The notes under the pieces: generated by a model | The model's database searches: none | What the model was told of the DNA's origin: nothing | The model's input: only the letters and a program-made list of their open reading frames with translations | Position numbers and translations under genes: made by a program | Source of the DNA: Chlorobiaceae bacterium | GTDB lineage: Bacteria; Bacteroidota; Chlorobiia; Chlorobiales; Chlorobiaceae | Direction: 5' to 3' | Assembly: GCA_013335115.1 (NCBI GenBank) | Contig: JAAXWQ010000003.1 | Coordinates: 186,001-250,000, forward strand | DNA length: 64,000 bases | Part shown: positions 55,294-64,000 of the stretch, in pieces | Layout of the letters: every line of letters starts with the position of its first letter | How positions within the stretch are numbered: the first letter of the stretch is position 1

Positions 55294-56523
55294 ATGCATC
55301 AATGTCCGGTAACCGGCTTACCGATCACCGAAAGAAGCCAATGGAGTTTTGATAGCCCGAAAGGAGACTATACAAAAAAATTCACGCTGATCGGCAAAGA
55401 CATCATCCACGTCGAAAAAAGCGCCAATCACGGCATTGTCCTCGAGCACCTCGACCAGGCGACACTTTCGGTACTGGTAAAGGAAGAGAAGCTTTCCGGC
55501 AAGCCGTTGCACATCCTGATCGACTGCACGAACATTGCCGGCTTCAACTACGCATACAAGAAGGAATTCACCAACATCATCTTCAACTGGAACCCCGATT
55601 TCAAGATCGTCGTGTTCTATAACATCGATCCCGAGATCAGGCTCCAGCTCGAAATGCTCCGCTCCATAGCCCCCCATGGCCTCACCTTCGTGATGAGCGA
55701 CACCTATGAAGAGGCCATCTCCGGCATCATGGCCTTCAAATCGGGAAAAACGCCCGAAGTCGACGGCCGGGAAACACGCGGGGGCCAGGACCCGCTCATC
55801 AGGGCAGAGTTCCTGTCGACCCTGGCCAGGATGGCATGGCTGAAGATGTTTGACCAGCAGATCTATCTTCCACCTGAAACCCACGTATCCTGGCTGTTCT
55901 TCAAGGCACTCGAAGCCATACAGGGCGACTTCAAGGCCATGGAACTCGAACATGAAACGATACTGGATCGGGCTGTCGACGACTGCCGGCACCAACTTGC
56001 CCAGAAAACAACAGCACTGAACGCCCAGATAGAGCTCAACCGGAAAAACGCACAGCAGTTCCGGGAAGAACGGCTTGCGCTGGCATCAAGGGTTTCGACC
56101 CATGATTTCGAATCGACCAGGATTTCGATGGCCAATGCGGAGAAGACATCGGCCCTGAAGAACTTGTGTGAACTGATCGCCGACCTTGATGCCGATCCTC
56201 AAATCAAGCAGAAGCTCACGAGCTACTGCCTCAACCTCGTGGAAACCGGCCAGAAAGAGCAACAGCTCAACACCGAACTCACCGAAGCGGATACGGCATT
56301 CATTTCGATGCTGCAGAAAAAACATCCGAACCTGAATCAGCGCGAACTGAGAATCTGCCTTCTGATAAAACTCGACTACAACTCCCGCGACATTTCACGC
56401 ATGATGGGCCTGTCAGTCAGGGGGATAGAGAGCACCAGGTATCGACTCCACCGTAAAATAGGTATCGACAAACATCGCTCAATGAAAACCTATCTGACAA
56501 ACCTGCCGATAGCCAACTACTGA
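55294..56523 (+). CDS. LuxR-type regulator with unknown sensor domain, copy 1
   Basis: A 409-residue protein with three parts. The N-terminal domain (about 1-165) opens CPVTGLPITERSQW and has a mixed alpha/beta pattern (LIDCTNIAGFNYAYKKEF, FKIVVFYNIDPEIR) recalling STAS-like folds. A charged coiled coil follows (about 215-325), and a C-terminal LuxR/GerE-like HTH has NQRELRICLLIKLDYNSRDI and GIESTRYRLHRKIGIDKHRS. There is no receiver domain and no membrane segment, so it should be a cytoplasmic sensor-regulator. A close paralogue lies 316 bp downstream. No known family was assigned; the ligand and targets are unknown. Confidence 0.75.
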   Translation: MHQCPVTGLPITERSQWSFDSPKGDYTKKFTLIGKDIIHVEKSANHGIVLEHLDQATLSVLVKEEKLSGKPLHILIDCTNIAGFNYAYKKEFTNIIFNWNPDFKIVVFYNIDPEIRLQLEMLRSIAPHGLTFVMSDTYEEAISGIMAFKSGKTPEVDGRETRGGQDPLIRAEFLSTLARMAWLKMFDQQIYLPPETHVSWLFFKALEAIQGDFKAMELEHETILDRAVDDCRHQLAQKTTALNAQIELNRKNAQQFREERLALASRVSTHDFESTRISMANAEKTSALKNLCELIADLDADPQIKQKLTSYCLNLVETGQKEQQLNTELTEADTAFISMLQKKHPNLNQRELRICLLIKLDYNSRDISRMMGLSVRGIESTRYRLHRKIGIDKHRSMKTYLTNLPIANY

Positions 56524-56839
56524 CAAACAGGCAACCCTGATTCCGGTCTGCAATTCCAGGGCTATTCCGGCCATGGAAACGTGTTCGGCGGTGAAGCCAG
56601 GCCAACAATACGTCAATTGTCACAAAATATAACAGCAATATTACGCCAATTCAGTAATAAACAGCAAAAACAAGCACCAAACGCCAAAAAACCCCGACAA
56701 CACACACAATATGGAAGTGAATTTGTTTAGGATAAATAACGATGAATCTTTATCATGACTCAACACCTGCATCATTACGTCTAAGAACACTTCATGACAG
56801 GTGCACTTTATACCGTAACAACGATATACTTCACCACAC
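56524..56839. other. AT-rich spacer between the tandem regulator genes
   Basis: 316 bases of low-GC sequence. No open frame of coding character, no RNA and no hairpin of note was found on either strand. The most A+T-rich part (56616-56760) contains direct runs such as ACAAAATATAACAGCAATATTACG. It probably holds the promoter of the second regulator gene; GC drops well below both genes, hinting at acquired or regulatory DNA. Confidence 0.5.
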
Positions 56840-58060
56840 ATGAAAACCTGCCCAACGTCCGGCCTGCCGGTCACCGCCAAACCTCACTGGAAATCCGAAC
56901 ATCCCGGATACACCAAGCACCTTGAACTGATAGGAAACGATATCCTGCACGCATACGTCGAAGCAACCCAGCCGGTGACCCTCGATACCATGAGCAACGA
57001 AGTGGTTAAAACCATTATCAAGGAAAGCGGGCTGCAAGACACGATGCTTTACTCGATCTGGGACATGAAGAACGTCGTCGACATATCCTATAATTACAAG
57101 CAGGGAATCAATGACCTGATCTACCACCAGGGACCAAGGTTCGTGGCCGTCGTGTTCTTCAATATCGAACCAGCCTGCAGGATAATCCTTGAAACCTTTG
57201 CGGCCATTGTGCCGAACGACATGACCGTGCTGCTCAGGGAGGACTACGGGGATGCCATCCGGACCATCACTGATTTCAAGTCAGGGAAAGGGGAAGAGGC
57301 CCGGCATACCGGGCAGGGAACCAATAGTGATTCCATCCTGAAAAATGAATTCCTTGCTGCCGTCGCCAGGATTTCATGGCTGAACATGCTCAACCAGCAA
57401 ATCCCCCTGCCTCCGGCAGAAAGCCCGTACTACCCTTACTTCAAAGCTATCGCACACTTGCAGGAAGACCTGAAGGCGCGCGAAGCGCTTCAGGAAAAGG
57501 ATTTGCAGCACCTGAAGGGGGACAGCGAGCAGCGCCTGACCCAGAAAATCATCCTCCTGAACGCCCAGGTCGAACTCAACAGGAAGGAACAGCAACAGTT
57601 CGCACAGGAAAAAGCTGCGCTGAAATCGAGGATCTCGGCACAGGAGATGGAGCTGACCAGGATCTCGACGGCCGTCGGTGAAAAGAGCGCAGCCCTGCAC
57701 CTGCTCTGCGACCAGATCAAGGGCCTGGACATCGAACAGCACTCCAAGCACCGGATGATCGAGCAGTGCCAGGGAATGCTTGAGACCGAACTGACCGAAA
57801 AAAGGCTCAAGACGGAGTTGACGACCGGTGACTCCGAGTTCCTTTCGAAGCTGCAGAAGAGGCATCCCAACCTCAACCAGCGTGAGCTTCGTGTCGGCTT
57901 GATGGTAAAGCTGAATTACGACACCAGGGAGATCGCCCGCTCAATCGGCATCTCGACCCGCGGTATGGAGAGCATCCGCTACCGGATGCACAAAAAGCTG
58001 AAACTCGACAAGCACAAGTCGATCAAGACCTACCTCTCCGAGCTCGCCGAAGAGCGCTGA
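56840..58060 (+). CDS. LuxR-type regulator with unknown sensor domain, copy 2
   Basis: 406-residue paralogue of the gene at 55294, collinear over its full length. The N-terminus reads CPTSGLPVTAKPHW, the middle has MLYSIWDMKNVVDISYNYKQG and FVAVVFFNIEPACRI, and there is a long coiled coil (about 220-330). The C-terminal HTH has NQRELRVGLMVKLNYDTREIARSIG and GMESIRYRMHKKLKLDKHKSIK. Two paralogues in tandem suggest a duplication followed by divergence, or a heteromeric pair. It is close to a convergent aldehyde dehydrogenase gene. Confidence 0.75.
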   Translation: MKTCPTSGLPVTAKPHWKSEHPGYTKHLELIGNDILHAYVEATQPVTLDTMSNEVVKTIIKESGLQDTMLYSIWDMKNVVDISYNYKQGINDLIYHQGPRFVAVVFFNIEPACRIILETFAAIVPNDMTVLLREDYGDAIRTITDFKSGKGEEARHTGQGTNSDSILKNEFLAAVARISWLNMLNQQIPLPPAESPYYPYFKAIAHLQEDLKAREALQEKDLQHLKGDSEQRLTQKIILLNAQVELNRKEQQQFAQEKAALKSRISAQEMELTRISTAVGEKSAALHLLCDQIKGLDIEQHSKHRMIEQCQGMLETELTEKRLKTELTTGDSEFLSKLQKRHPNLNQRELRVGLMVKLNYDTREIARSIGISTRGMESIRYRMHKKLKLDKHKSIKTYLSELAEER

Positions 58061-58089
58061 AGCAGGGAGCGACGGGCTCCCCCCCCCGA

Positions 58090-59463
58090 TCAGGCGATGT
58101 ACATGGTCCTGATGTTGACGAACTCGCGGATACCGTGGTGCGACAGCTCCCGGCCATAGCCGGAGAGCTTCACGCCCCCGAACGGCAGGCGAGGATCGGA
58201 CCTGACCATCGAGTTGACGAAGCAACTGCCCGTTTCCAGCCGGTCGGCAATGGACATGGCACGGTCATGGTCTCGAGAAAAAACCGCGGAACCAAGGCCG
58301 TAATCGCTGTCGTTGGCGACTTCGACGGCCTCCTCGTCGTCCCGCACCCCGATCACCGTCGCCACCGGCCCGAAAATCTCCTCTTCCCAGGCGACCATGC
58401 CTTTCCTGACCTCCCCAAGCACCGTCGGCGGGTAGAAGTACCCCGGCCCATCCGGGAGCACCCCGCCGCAAAGCAGTTTCGCACCGGCGCTGACGCTCCG
58501 CTCAACTTGCGAGTGAACCAGGTCGCGCAGATCGGCGCGCGCGATCGGGCCTACATCCACCCCATCGGAGAACGGGTCGCCTACGACTGCTGACCGCATC
58601 TTGTGCACCAGCATCTCCGTAAACTCCTCGATAACTGCAGAATGGACGACGAAACGCTTGGCCGCGATGCAGCTCTGGCCGCTGTTGAGCAGCCGGCCGG
58701 CCACGCAGGCATCCACAGCCTGGCGGAGGTCGGCATCGTCAAGCACGATATAGGGATCGCTCCCGCCGAGTTCGAGCACGCTCCGCTTGATGGCATGGCC
58801 AGCCTTGGACGCCACCGCGCGACCCGCGCCGGTACTTCCTGTCACGGAGACCGCACGGATCGCCGGGTGGTCGATCATGAAGCCGGTCATGCGATCCACA
58901 TCGTCGGGCGCCACATGGACCGCACGGTAGAGATGGCCGGGAAAGCCCGCCTCAGCGAACAGCCTCTCGATGGCAATCGAGCATCCGGTGACGTTCGGCG
59001 CGTGCTTGACAATAACGCCATTTCCCGCCATGATGGCCGGCGCGGCAAAACGCAATACCTGCCAATAGGGAAAGTTCCAGGGCATCACACCGAGGACGAC
59101 ACCGAGCGGCTCGAACCGCACCACCCCTTTCGCGCCGTCGATATCGCTCATTTCTGGCTGCAGGAAGGACTCCGAGTTGTCGGCGAACCAGTCGCACACC
59201 CAGGCGCACTTGTCCACCTCAGCCAAGGCCTGGCCCAGTGGCTTGCCCATTTCAAGGCTCATGAGCCGCGCATGCCCTGCCCGCTGCTCCCGCAGGTGCG
59301 AAGCGAGGCGTTTCATAAGCCGGGAGCGCTCCCCCATTCCCGTCAGTCTCCATCGGCGGGCATCGGAATCCGCAAGGCGAAGGACCCTGTCGATCTTCCC
59401 TGAAAGCATGGCGGCATATTCGGCAAGAGGTTCCCCAGTGGCCGGATTGATGGTAACGATCAT
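58090..59463 (-). CDS. NAD(P)-dependent succinate-semialdehyde/aldehyde dehydrogenase
   Basis: 457 residues, ALDH superfamily. The catalytic Cys is in NSGQSCIAAKR, the Glu is in LELGGSDPYIVL, and cofactor binding lies around TGSTGAGRAVA. The closing part reads GCFVNSMVRSDPRLPFGGVKLSGYGRE. It looks like the short GabD/Sad (YneI) group that oxidises succinate semialdehyde to succinate. In a bacterium with a reductive TCA cycle it may only detoxify aldehydes. It stands alone, convergent with the regulator gene after 29 bp. Confidence 0.9.
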   Translation of the reverse strand: MIVTINPATGEPLAEYAAMLSGKIDRVLRLADSDARRWRLTGMGERSRLMKRLASHLREQRAGHARLMSLEMGKPLGQALAEVDKCAWVCDWFADNSESFLQPEMSDIDGAKGVVRFEPLGVVLGVMPWNFPYWQVLRFAAPAIMAGNGVIVKHAPNVTGCSIAIERLFAEAGFPGHLYRAVHVAPDDVDRMTGFMIDHPAIRAVSVTGSTGAGRAVASKAGHAIKRSVLELGGSDPYIVLDDADLRQAVDACVAGRLLNSGQSCIAAKRFVVHSAVIEEFTEMLVHKMRSAVVGDPFSDGVDVGPIARADLRDLVHSQVERSVSAGAKLLCGGVLPDGPGYFYPPTVLGEVRKGMVAWEEEIFGPVATVIGVRDDEEAVEVANDSDYGLGSAVFSRDHDRAMSIADRLETGSCFVNSMVRSDPRLPFGGVKLSGYGRELSHHGIREFVNIRTMYIA

Positions 59464-59509
59464 ATCGGTTTATGCTATGGTTGGCAGAATATGCTGATTG
59501 CCCCGGGCT

Positions 59510-60451
59510 TCACGCATTCGATTCCAGCGACTCGAAAAGGGCAAGGTAGCTTTCATAACGCTCGGGATCGATCGCGCCGGACTCAACCGCCCCGATAACC
59601 GCACAGCACGGCTCCACGGTATGGGTGCACGACGAGAAGCTGCACTCAGGCATGAACCGAAGGAACTCCGTAAAATAGAACCGGAGGTTCTCACGGGTAA
59701 TGCCGGAGAGGTTGAACTCGCGGATACCGGGAGTGTCGATGACGTAGCCCCCATCAGCCAGGCGAAGCATGGTCGTGCTGCTGGTCGTATGCACACCCTT
59801 GCCCGTCCGGTAGCTGATCCTGGCCGTCTTCAGCTCCTTCCTTCCAAGCAGCAGGTTGATCAGTGTCGACTTGCCCACGCCGGAATGGCCGCTGAACGCC
59901 GACACCTTGCCGTCGAGATGCGCCTTCAGCTCATCGAGGCCGCTCCGGCGCGCAGCGCTGACGCAGCAGATTGCGCATCCGAGTGCACGGTAGGTCGCCA
60001 GTGCCTCATCGAGCCGCCCGGGTTCCGCGAGGTCGGTCTTGTTGACCACGATCAGCACGGGCAAATGCTCCGATTCGGCGAACGCGAGGTAGCGGTCGAT
60101 AAGGCGCCGGTTCAGCGGAGGGTCATCGGCCGAGGAAACCACCACAAGCTGGTCGATGTTGCCCGCGATGACCTGCTCCTGCTCCTTGCTCCGGTTGCGG
60201 CGGATGTCCCGACGGCGCACCAGGGCGCTGGTGCGCCGGGCGACCCGGTCGATCACCCCTTCCGCCATCTCCGTTCCCGAGGCCTTGGGCCTGAACGTGA
60301 CCCGGTCGCCGACGGCAACAAGGCTCTCCCCCTCGTTTTCGCTCACGGTCCCGGGTACGGTCCTGCACCTCACCTGGAGGCCGTCGTCACACTCGACGAT
60401 GTACGAAGCACCACCCGTACGTATGACCACCCCCGATAACAGCTCTTTCAT
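59510..60451 (-). CDS. rsgA: Small ribosomal subunit biogenesis GTPase RsgA
   Basis: Circularly permuted GTPase that checks 30S maturation. 313 residues with an N-terminal OB fold, GTPase motifs in permuted order (VVNKTDL before GHSGVGKSTLINLL, then DTPGIREF) and a C-terminal zinc motif CSFSSCTHTVEPCCAV. The start at 60451 is the family start; longer in-frame sequence upstream comes from a repeat element. It is 105 bp after recG and on the same strand. Confidence 0.95.
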   Translation of the reverse strand: MKELLSGVVIRTGGASYIVECDDGLQVRCRTVPGTVSENEGESLVAVGDRVTFRPKASGTEMAEGVIDRVARRTSALVRRRDIRRNRSKEQEQVIAGNIDQLVVVSSADDPPLNRRLIDRYLAFAESEHLPVLIVVNKTDLAEPGRLDEALATYRALGCAICCVSAARRSGLDELKAHLDGKVSAFSGHSGVGKSTLINLLLGRKELKTARISYRTGKGVHTTSSTTMLRLADGGYVIDTPGIREFNLSGITRENLRFYFTEFLRFMPECSFSSCTHTVEPCCAVIGAVESGAIDPERYESYLALFESLESNA

Positions 60452-60512
60452 GTATGCCGTAGGTTGTGTTGCGGCATCGGTACTCTCTTGGTTTAGTTTA
60501 TTGGACTTACTG

Positions 60513-60542
60513 GACGGATCAGTCGGATCTGACCGATCCGTC
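60513..60542. repeat. Palindromic GATCTGACCGAT element between recG and rsgA
   Basis: GACGGATC (60513-60520) pairs with GATCCGTC (60535-60542), with an inner GTC/GAC pair and a six-base centre. It contains the exact 12-mer GATCTGACCGAT (60526-60537) found in the 17875-17921 palindrome. Spacer between genes on one strand. Confidence 0.75.
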
Positions 60543-60555
60543 GGATTCCCCTGGA

Positions 60556-62664
60556 TCACCCCACATCAGCCAGTTCAACCCGCTTCCTGAACCGGCCGAA
60601 GTAATAGTCACGGATCATTGCATGGGCAGGTTGTTCGAGCCTGCTGTCGCGCCTGACCAGGTCAAATGCGGCATCCCGCGCCGAGTGCATGATCACCCCG
60701 TCGACAAGGAGGTCGGCGATTCGCAAGCCGCTCACCGTGCCCGACTGCTCACGGCCGAGCATGTTGCCCGCACCCCGGATCTTCAGGTCGATCTCGGAAA
60801 GGCGGAACCCGTCGTTGGAGGAGGCGACAGCCTGCAGGCGCTCCCTCGCATCTCCCGAAAAGCTTGAATATACGAGAAAACAGGAGGACCTGTGCAGGCC
60901 TCGGCCCACACGGCCCCTGAGCTGGTGGAGCTGGGAGATGCCGAACCGCTCCGCATGTTCGACCACCATCACGGTCGCGTTGGGGACATCGACCCCGACC
61001 TCGATCACGGTCGTCCCCACCAGGATGTCAATCCCGCCCTGGCGGAACTGCTCCATGACAGACTCCTTGTCGGCCGCAGGAAGCTGGCCGTGGATCAGCC
61101 CGAGCCGCAGGTCAGGGAAGATCCCCGCCCCGAGCCGCACATAGCTCTCGGTCGCTGCCTTCAGGTCCATCTTTTCGGACTCCTCGACCAGGGGGTAGAC
61201 GATGTAGCCCTGCCGCCCCTGCCCGACCTCCTCCCGCAGCAGCCCGTAAAGCTTCGACTTGTCCGCTTCACAGCAAAGGTGCGTGCGGACCGGGCTCCGG
61301 CCTGCCGGCATCTCGGCGATCACCGACACGTCGAGGTCCCCGTACACGCCCATCGTGAGGGTCCTCGGAATCGGGGTGGCGGTCATCAGGAGGACGTGCG
61401 GGTTGCCGGCCTTCTCCTGCAGGGCCTTGCGCTGCAGCACACCGAACCGGTGCTGTTCGTCGATGATGGCGAGCCCCAGCCGCCTGAACCGCACCTCCCC
61501 TTCGATGATCGCGTGGGTACCGACCACGATATCGACCTCACCGCTCCCGATCCCCTCGAGCATCGCCTGGCGCTCCTTTTTGCCCTGCTTGCCGGTCAAC
61601 AGGCCGATCTTCAGGCCAAGGGGCTCCATCGACCGCCTCATTGCCATGAAATGCTGGAAGGCAAGAATCTCCGTCGGAGCCATGAACGCCGACTGTACGC
61701 CGTTGTCCGCGGCCAGGGCCATGGCAAATTGCGCCACCAGGGTCTTGCCCGATCCGACGTCCCCCTGCAGGAGGCGGTTCATCTGGCGCCCGCTCCTGAG
61801 GTCGTGGTAGATCTCCCTGACGGCCTGCTTCTGCGCGCCGGTCATCTCGAAGGAGAGTCCCTGGTGCAGGTTTGCGGTCATCCGGCCCGAGTGCTCGAAA
61901 CGCACGGCGGCGGGTCCGCGGCGCTCCTCGCTCCGCCGGAGTGCGAAGAAGAGCTGATGGAAGAAAAGTTCGCTCCACTTCATCCGGTAACGGGCCCGTT
62001 CGAGGCTCTCGACCGAATCCGGGAAATGGATCTGGCGATACGCCTCCCCGATCGGCATAAGGCCGGAAGACTCGAGCATCTCCGCGTCAAGGTGCTCCTC
62101 GAAGCCAGGGGCAAGCTCCCGGAACGCCCGGTGCACGATCGCCCGGAAGGCGCCGGAATTGACACCGGCCTGCTTCATCACCTCGCTGGTCGGATAGATC
62201 GGAATGATCACCCCGGTCCGGAACAGCTCGTCGTCACCGGGTCCATCACCTCCCGCCCGGTCGAGCCGGTCGTATTCGGGATGCTGCATGCCCGGCCTCT
62301 GCCCGAAATAGCTGACCTTGCCGTGCACGGCCACCATGTCGCCCTCCGCGATGCTCCTGGAAAAGTAGTGGACACCGCGGAACCAGGTCAGTTCGAGCAG
62401 CCCCGAACCATCGGACACCGTCGCCTTGAACCGTGACCGTCCACGGCCGCCGTTTTCGAGGCGCGCCCCTGAAATCGTGCCAACAACCGTCACGGTCTCG
62501 CCATCGACCAGCCCCCCGATCTTCCCGGTCCTCGTCCGGTCGAGGTAACGACGCGGAAAGCAGTCGAAAAGGTCCTCCACCGTCCGGATGCCAGCCTCGG
62601 CCAGGACCGCAGCCCGTTTGGGGCCGACCCCCTTGATGCCCTGGATTGATGAAAAGGCCGCCAT
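60556..62664 (-). CDS. recG: ATP-dependent DNA helicase RecG
   Basis: Branch-migration helicase that reverses stalled replication forks. 702 residues. An N-terminal HhH-type [19 protein letters not shown] opens the wedge region with its OB fold (about 55-180). Then come Walker A GDVGSGKT, motif [13 protein letters not shown], and helicase C motifs [20 protein letters not shown] and [12 protein letters not shown], closing with the TRG region. It begins the recG-rsgA run. The divergent rpmE gene starts 118 bp away. Confidence 0.96.
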   Translation of the reverse strand: MAAFSSIQGIKGVGPKRAAVLAEAGIRTVEDLFDCFPRRYLDRTRTGKIGGLVDGETVTVVGTISGARLENGGRGRSRFKATVSDGSGLLELTWFRGVHYFSRSIAEGDMVAVHGKVSYFGQRPGMQHPEYDRLDRAGGDGPGDDELFRTGVIIPIYPTSEVMKQAGVNSGAFRAIVHRAFRELAPGFEEHLDAEMLESSGLMPIGEAYRQIHFPDSVESLERARYRMKWSELFFHQLFFALRRSEERRGPAAVRFEHSGRMTANLHQGLSFEMTGAQKQAVREIYHDLRSGRQMNRLLQGDVGSGKTLVAQFAMALAADNGVQSAFMAPTEILAFQHFMAMRRSMEPLGLKIGLLTGKQGKKERQAMLEGIGSGEVDIVVGTHAIIEGEVRFRRLGLAIIDEQHRFGVLQRKALQEKAGNPHVLLMTATPIPRTLTMGVYGDLDVSVIAEMPAGRSPVRTHLCCEADKSKLYGLLREEVGQGRQGYIVYPLVEESEKMDLKAATESYVRLGAGIFPDLRLGLIHGQLPAADKESVMEQFRQGGIDILVGTTVIEVGVDVPNATVMVVEHAERFGISQLHQLRGRVGRGLHRSSCFLVYSSFSGDARERLQAVASSNDGFRLSEIDLKIRGAGNMLGREQSGTVSGLRIADLLVDGVIMHSARDAAFDLVRRDSRLEQPAHAMIRDYYFGRFRKRVELADVG

Positions 62665-62782
62665 GCTAAAAAGTCCGCGGATAATGGCCCAAGGCCGAAT
62701 CCGCTCTTGTTTATTTAAGGAAAAAGCAGTTTATTTGGGGTCAATTGTTTATTGTCCAACTGACAACGTAATTCCCAAGGTC

Positions 62783-63007
62783 ATGAAACCAGAGATCCAC
62801 CCGAAGTATACGAAAGTTACGGCCATCTGCGCGAACTGCGGCGCCAGCTTCGAAACCAGGTCCACCAGGAACACCATCAAGGTCGACATCTGCAGCAAAT
62901 GCCACCCGTACTACACCGGCAAGCAGATGCTTATCGATACTGCCGGCCGTGTCGAACGCTTCAACAAGCGCTTCGCGAAGCCCGCGGTCAAAACGACCGC
63001 ACAGTAA
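62783..63007 (+). CDS. rpmE: 50S ribosomal protein bL31
   Basis: 74-residue zinc-type bL31. It starts [20 protein letters not shown], with cysteine pairs C-x2-C near residues 18-21 and 38-41 (ICSKCHPYY), so it is the zinc-binding form. The start at 62783 is preceded by AAGGTC; frames beginning upstream run through the recG promoter. It precedes frr by 36 bp and both are likely one transcript. Confidence 0.96.
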   Translation: MKPEIHPKYTKVTAICANCGASFETRSTRNTIKVDICSKCHPYYTGKQMLIDTAGRVERFNKRFAKPAVKTTAQ

Positions 63008-63043
63008 GCACCCCGTCCGCGAATCAAACCAACTGATACCGTT

Positions 63044-63604
63044 ATGACTGTCAGGGACGTTATCCAGAAATTCGAGCCGAGGATGAAGAAGACCATCGAG
63101 GCCTTCCAGCACGAGATCGCCTCGATCAGGACCGGCAAGGCGACTACCGCACTGCTGGACCGCGTCAAGGTCGAAGCCTACGGCCAGCAGATGCCGCTCA
63201 AACAGGTCGGCAACGTCGGCGTGCTCGATGTCCACACCCTCTCCGTCCAGGTTTGGGACAAATCCATGGTGTCGGCCGCCGAAAAGGCGATCCGTGACGC
63301 CAACCTCGGGCTCAACCCCTCCGCCGACGGCCAGCTCATCCGCGTCAGCATCCCGCCGCTCACCGAAGAGCGACGCAAGGAGTACGTGAAGCTCACCAAG
63401 AAGTTCGGCGAGGACTCGAAGGTTTCCCTGCGCAACCTCCGCCGCGACCTCATCCACGAAGTCGAAAAGCTGGAGAAGGACAAGCAGATCAACGAGGACG
63501 ACAAGAACCGCGGCAAGAAGGAAGCCGACGACCTCCTGCACAAATTCGAGAAGCAGGTCGTCGACCTGATCACCCAGAAGGAAAAAGAGATCATGGAGGT
63601 CTGA
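63044..63604 (+). CDS. frr: Ribosome recycling factor
   Basis: Splits post-termination ribosomes together with EF-G. 186 residues with the standard segments IASIRTGKATTALLDRV, VEAYGQQMPLKQVG, WDKSMVSAAEKAIRDANLGLNPSADG, IRVSIPPLTEERRKEYVK and KVSLRNLRRDLIHEVEKL. In many bacteria it follows pyrH; here it follows rpmE instead. A good terminator comes 24 bases after the stop. Confidence 0.97.
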   Translation: MTVRDVIQKFEPRMKKTIEAFQHEIASIRTGKATTALLDRVKVEAYGQQMPLKQVGNVGVLDVHTLSVQVWDKSMVSAAEKAIRDANLGLNPSADGQLIRVSIPPLTEERRKEYVKLTKKFGEDSKVSLRNLRRDLIHEVEKLEKDKQINEDDKNRGKKEADDLLHKFEKQVVDLITQKEKEIMEV

Positions 63605-63628
63605 AGCCTCCCCAACTCAAGATCATGG

Positions 63629-63653
63629 AAAAGCCGGGAACCCCCCGGCTTTT
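63629..63653 (+). terminator. Rho-independent terminator of rpmE-frr
   Basis: Ten-base stem AAAAGCCGGG/CCCGGCTTTT with a five-base loop and a following T-run. It lies 24 bases past the frr stop. Confidence 0.9.
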
Positions 63654-63817
63654 TTCGTTACCGAAAGAAGCTCCTCATGCAAAAGGTGGCAAATTATGCA
63701 ATATTTCGGTATAACTTGAATTTTCGCGGTCGAACTCGGGGACGTTGTTGATTAAAACAAATAGTGAACAAAAACAGGTTACCCATCAGTGATTAACAAT
63801 TAAAAGCGCTCCATGCT

Positions 63818-64000
63818 TTAATTTTTTTTCAGCATATGGCTGACGGCACTCGTCGTTACCCCGAGTTGACGCGCAGTCCCAGCCAGTGACACCCCATACT
63901 CCCAAACCGCCTTTCTCGCCAATGCTTTTCTCAGCAAGGGAAGTTCGCCGCTTCGGCTCCCCGATTGCAGAAACGCTACCGATAATCCCGCATCAGCGCA
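63818..64000 (-). CDS. C-terminal end of a probable REP-associated tyrosine transposase (partial)
   Basis: The minus-strand frame is open from the window edge to a TAA at 63818-63820 and encodes about 60 residues. The end is a clear HTH: GSRSGELPLLRKALARKAVW, then EYGVSLAGTARQLGVTTSAV and SHMLKKN. This order (GSR, basic helix, then a DNA-binding helix pair) matches the C-terminal domain of RAYT/TnpA_REP Y1 transposases. The catalytic HUH domain would lie beyond 64000. A generic HTH-bearing regulator is the alternative. The flanking 160 bases (63654-63817) are AT-rich and contain nothing else I can name. Confidence 0.65.
   Translation of the reverse strand, partial: CADAGLSVAFLQSGSRSGELPLLRKALARKAVWEYGVSLAGTARQLGVTTSAVSHMLKKN

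Overview
The window (about 60% G+C by eye) comes from a green sulfur bacterium (Chlorobiaceae; Chlorobaculum/Chlorobium type). Three things show this: a bchV-bchQ pair for chlorosome bacteriochlorophyll c/d side-chain tailoring, a type IV RuBisCO-like protein of the Chlorobium kind, and a short primary sigma factor without region 1.1, as in Bacteroidetes/Chlorobi. Most of the window is chromosomal housekeeping sequence. There is no prophage, no CRISPR array, and no tRNA or rRNA that I could recognise.

Layout. 0-4.4 kb: the end of a molybdate ABC transporter operon (modC), a di-TOBE molybdate-binding protein, a pteridine-reductase-like SDR, three small envelope proteins, and an LptE-like lipoprotein on the other strand. 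4.4-12.2 kb: a minus-strand metabolic cluster (aldolase/SDR fusion, LsrF-like thiolase/aldolase, RuBisCO-like protein, SDR), then a small membrane protein, bchV, and divergently bchQ. 12.2-19.5 kb: recX, pyrH, tsf, rpsB, rpsI, rplM, der, and an Mrp/NifU iron-sulfur pair. 19.5-30.7 kb: ftsK, gcvT, two TPM-domain proteins with LemA, a PorV/PorQ-like outer-membrane protein, a long RelA/SpoT protein and uvrB. 30.9-43.2 kb: an M16 protease lipoprotein, an LptF/G permease, a SAM hydrolase, an Arg/Pro-rich exported protein, the primary sigma factor, valS, clpP, thyX and accD. 43.3-51.7 kb: a patatin/beta-barrel (type Vd-like) protein, surE, bshC, and a system II cytochrome c maturation operon (HTH regulator-resB-ccsA) opposite a haem-binding protein. 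51.8-64 kb: trpG, a GlmU-like sugar nucleotidyltransferase, a lipid kinase, a low-molecular-weight phosphatase, two tandem paralogous LuxR-type regulators in AT-rich DNA, an aldehyde dehydrogenase, rsgA, recG, rpmE, frr, and at the right edge the C-terminus of a probable REP-associated transposase.

How the genes work together. The RuBisCO-like cluster reads as one transcription unit of carbonyl and sugar-phosphate enzymes beside radical-SAM pigment genes, and its substrate is unknown. resB/ccsA supply c-type cytochromes; bshC supplies a bacillithiol-type thiol; Mrp and NifU supply Fe-S clusters. These fit an anaerobic sulfur-oxidising phototroph. Three families of short intergenic repeats recur between genes: CCATTAT heptamers, TGAATGCTGAATG elements, and GATCTGACCGAT palindromes. 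In two places they supply a gene's stop codon, and in recX they code for the protein's C-terminal tail.

The strongest candidates for undescribed biology are the RuBisCO-like/LsrF/aldolase-SDR cluster, the tandem paralogous regulators at 55-58 kb, and the Cys-rich HTH regulator that heads the cytochrome c maturation operon.
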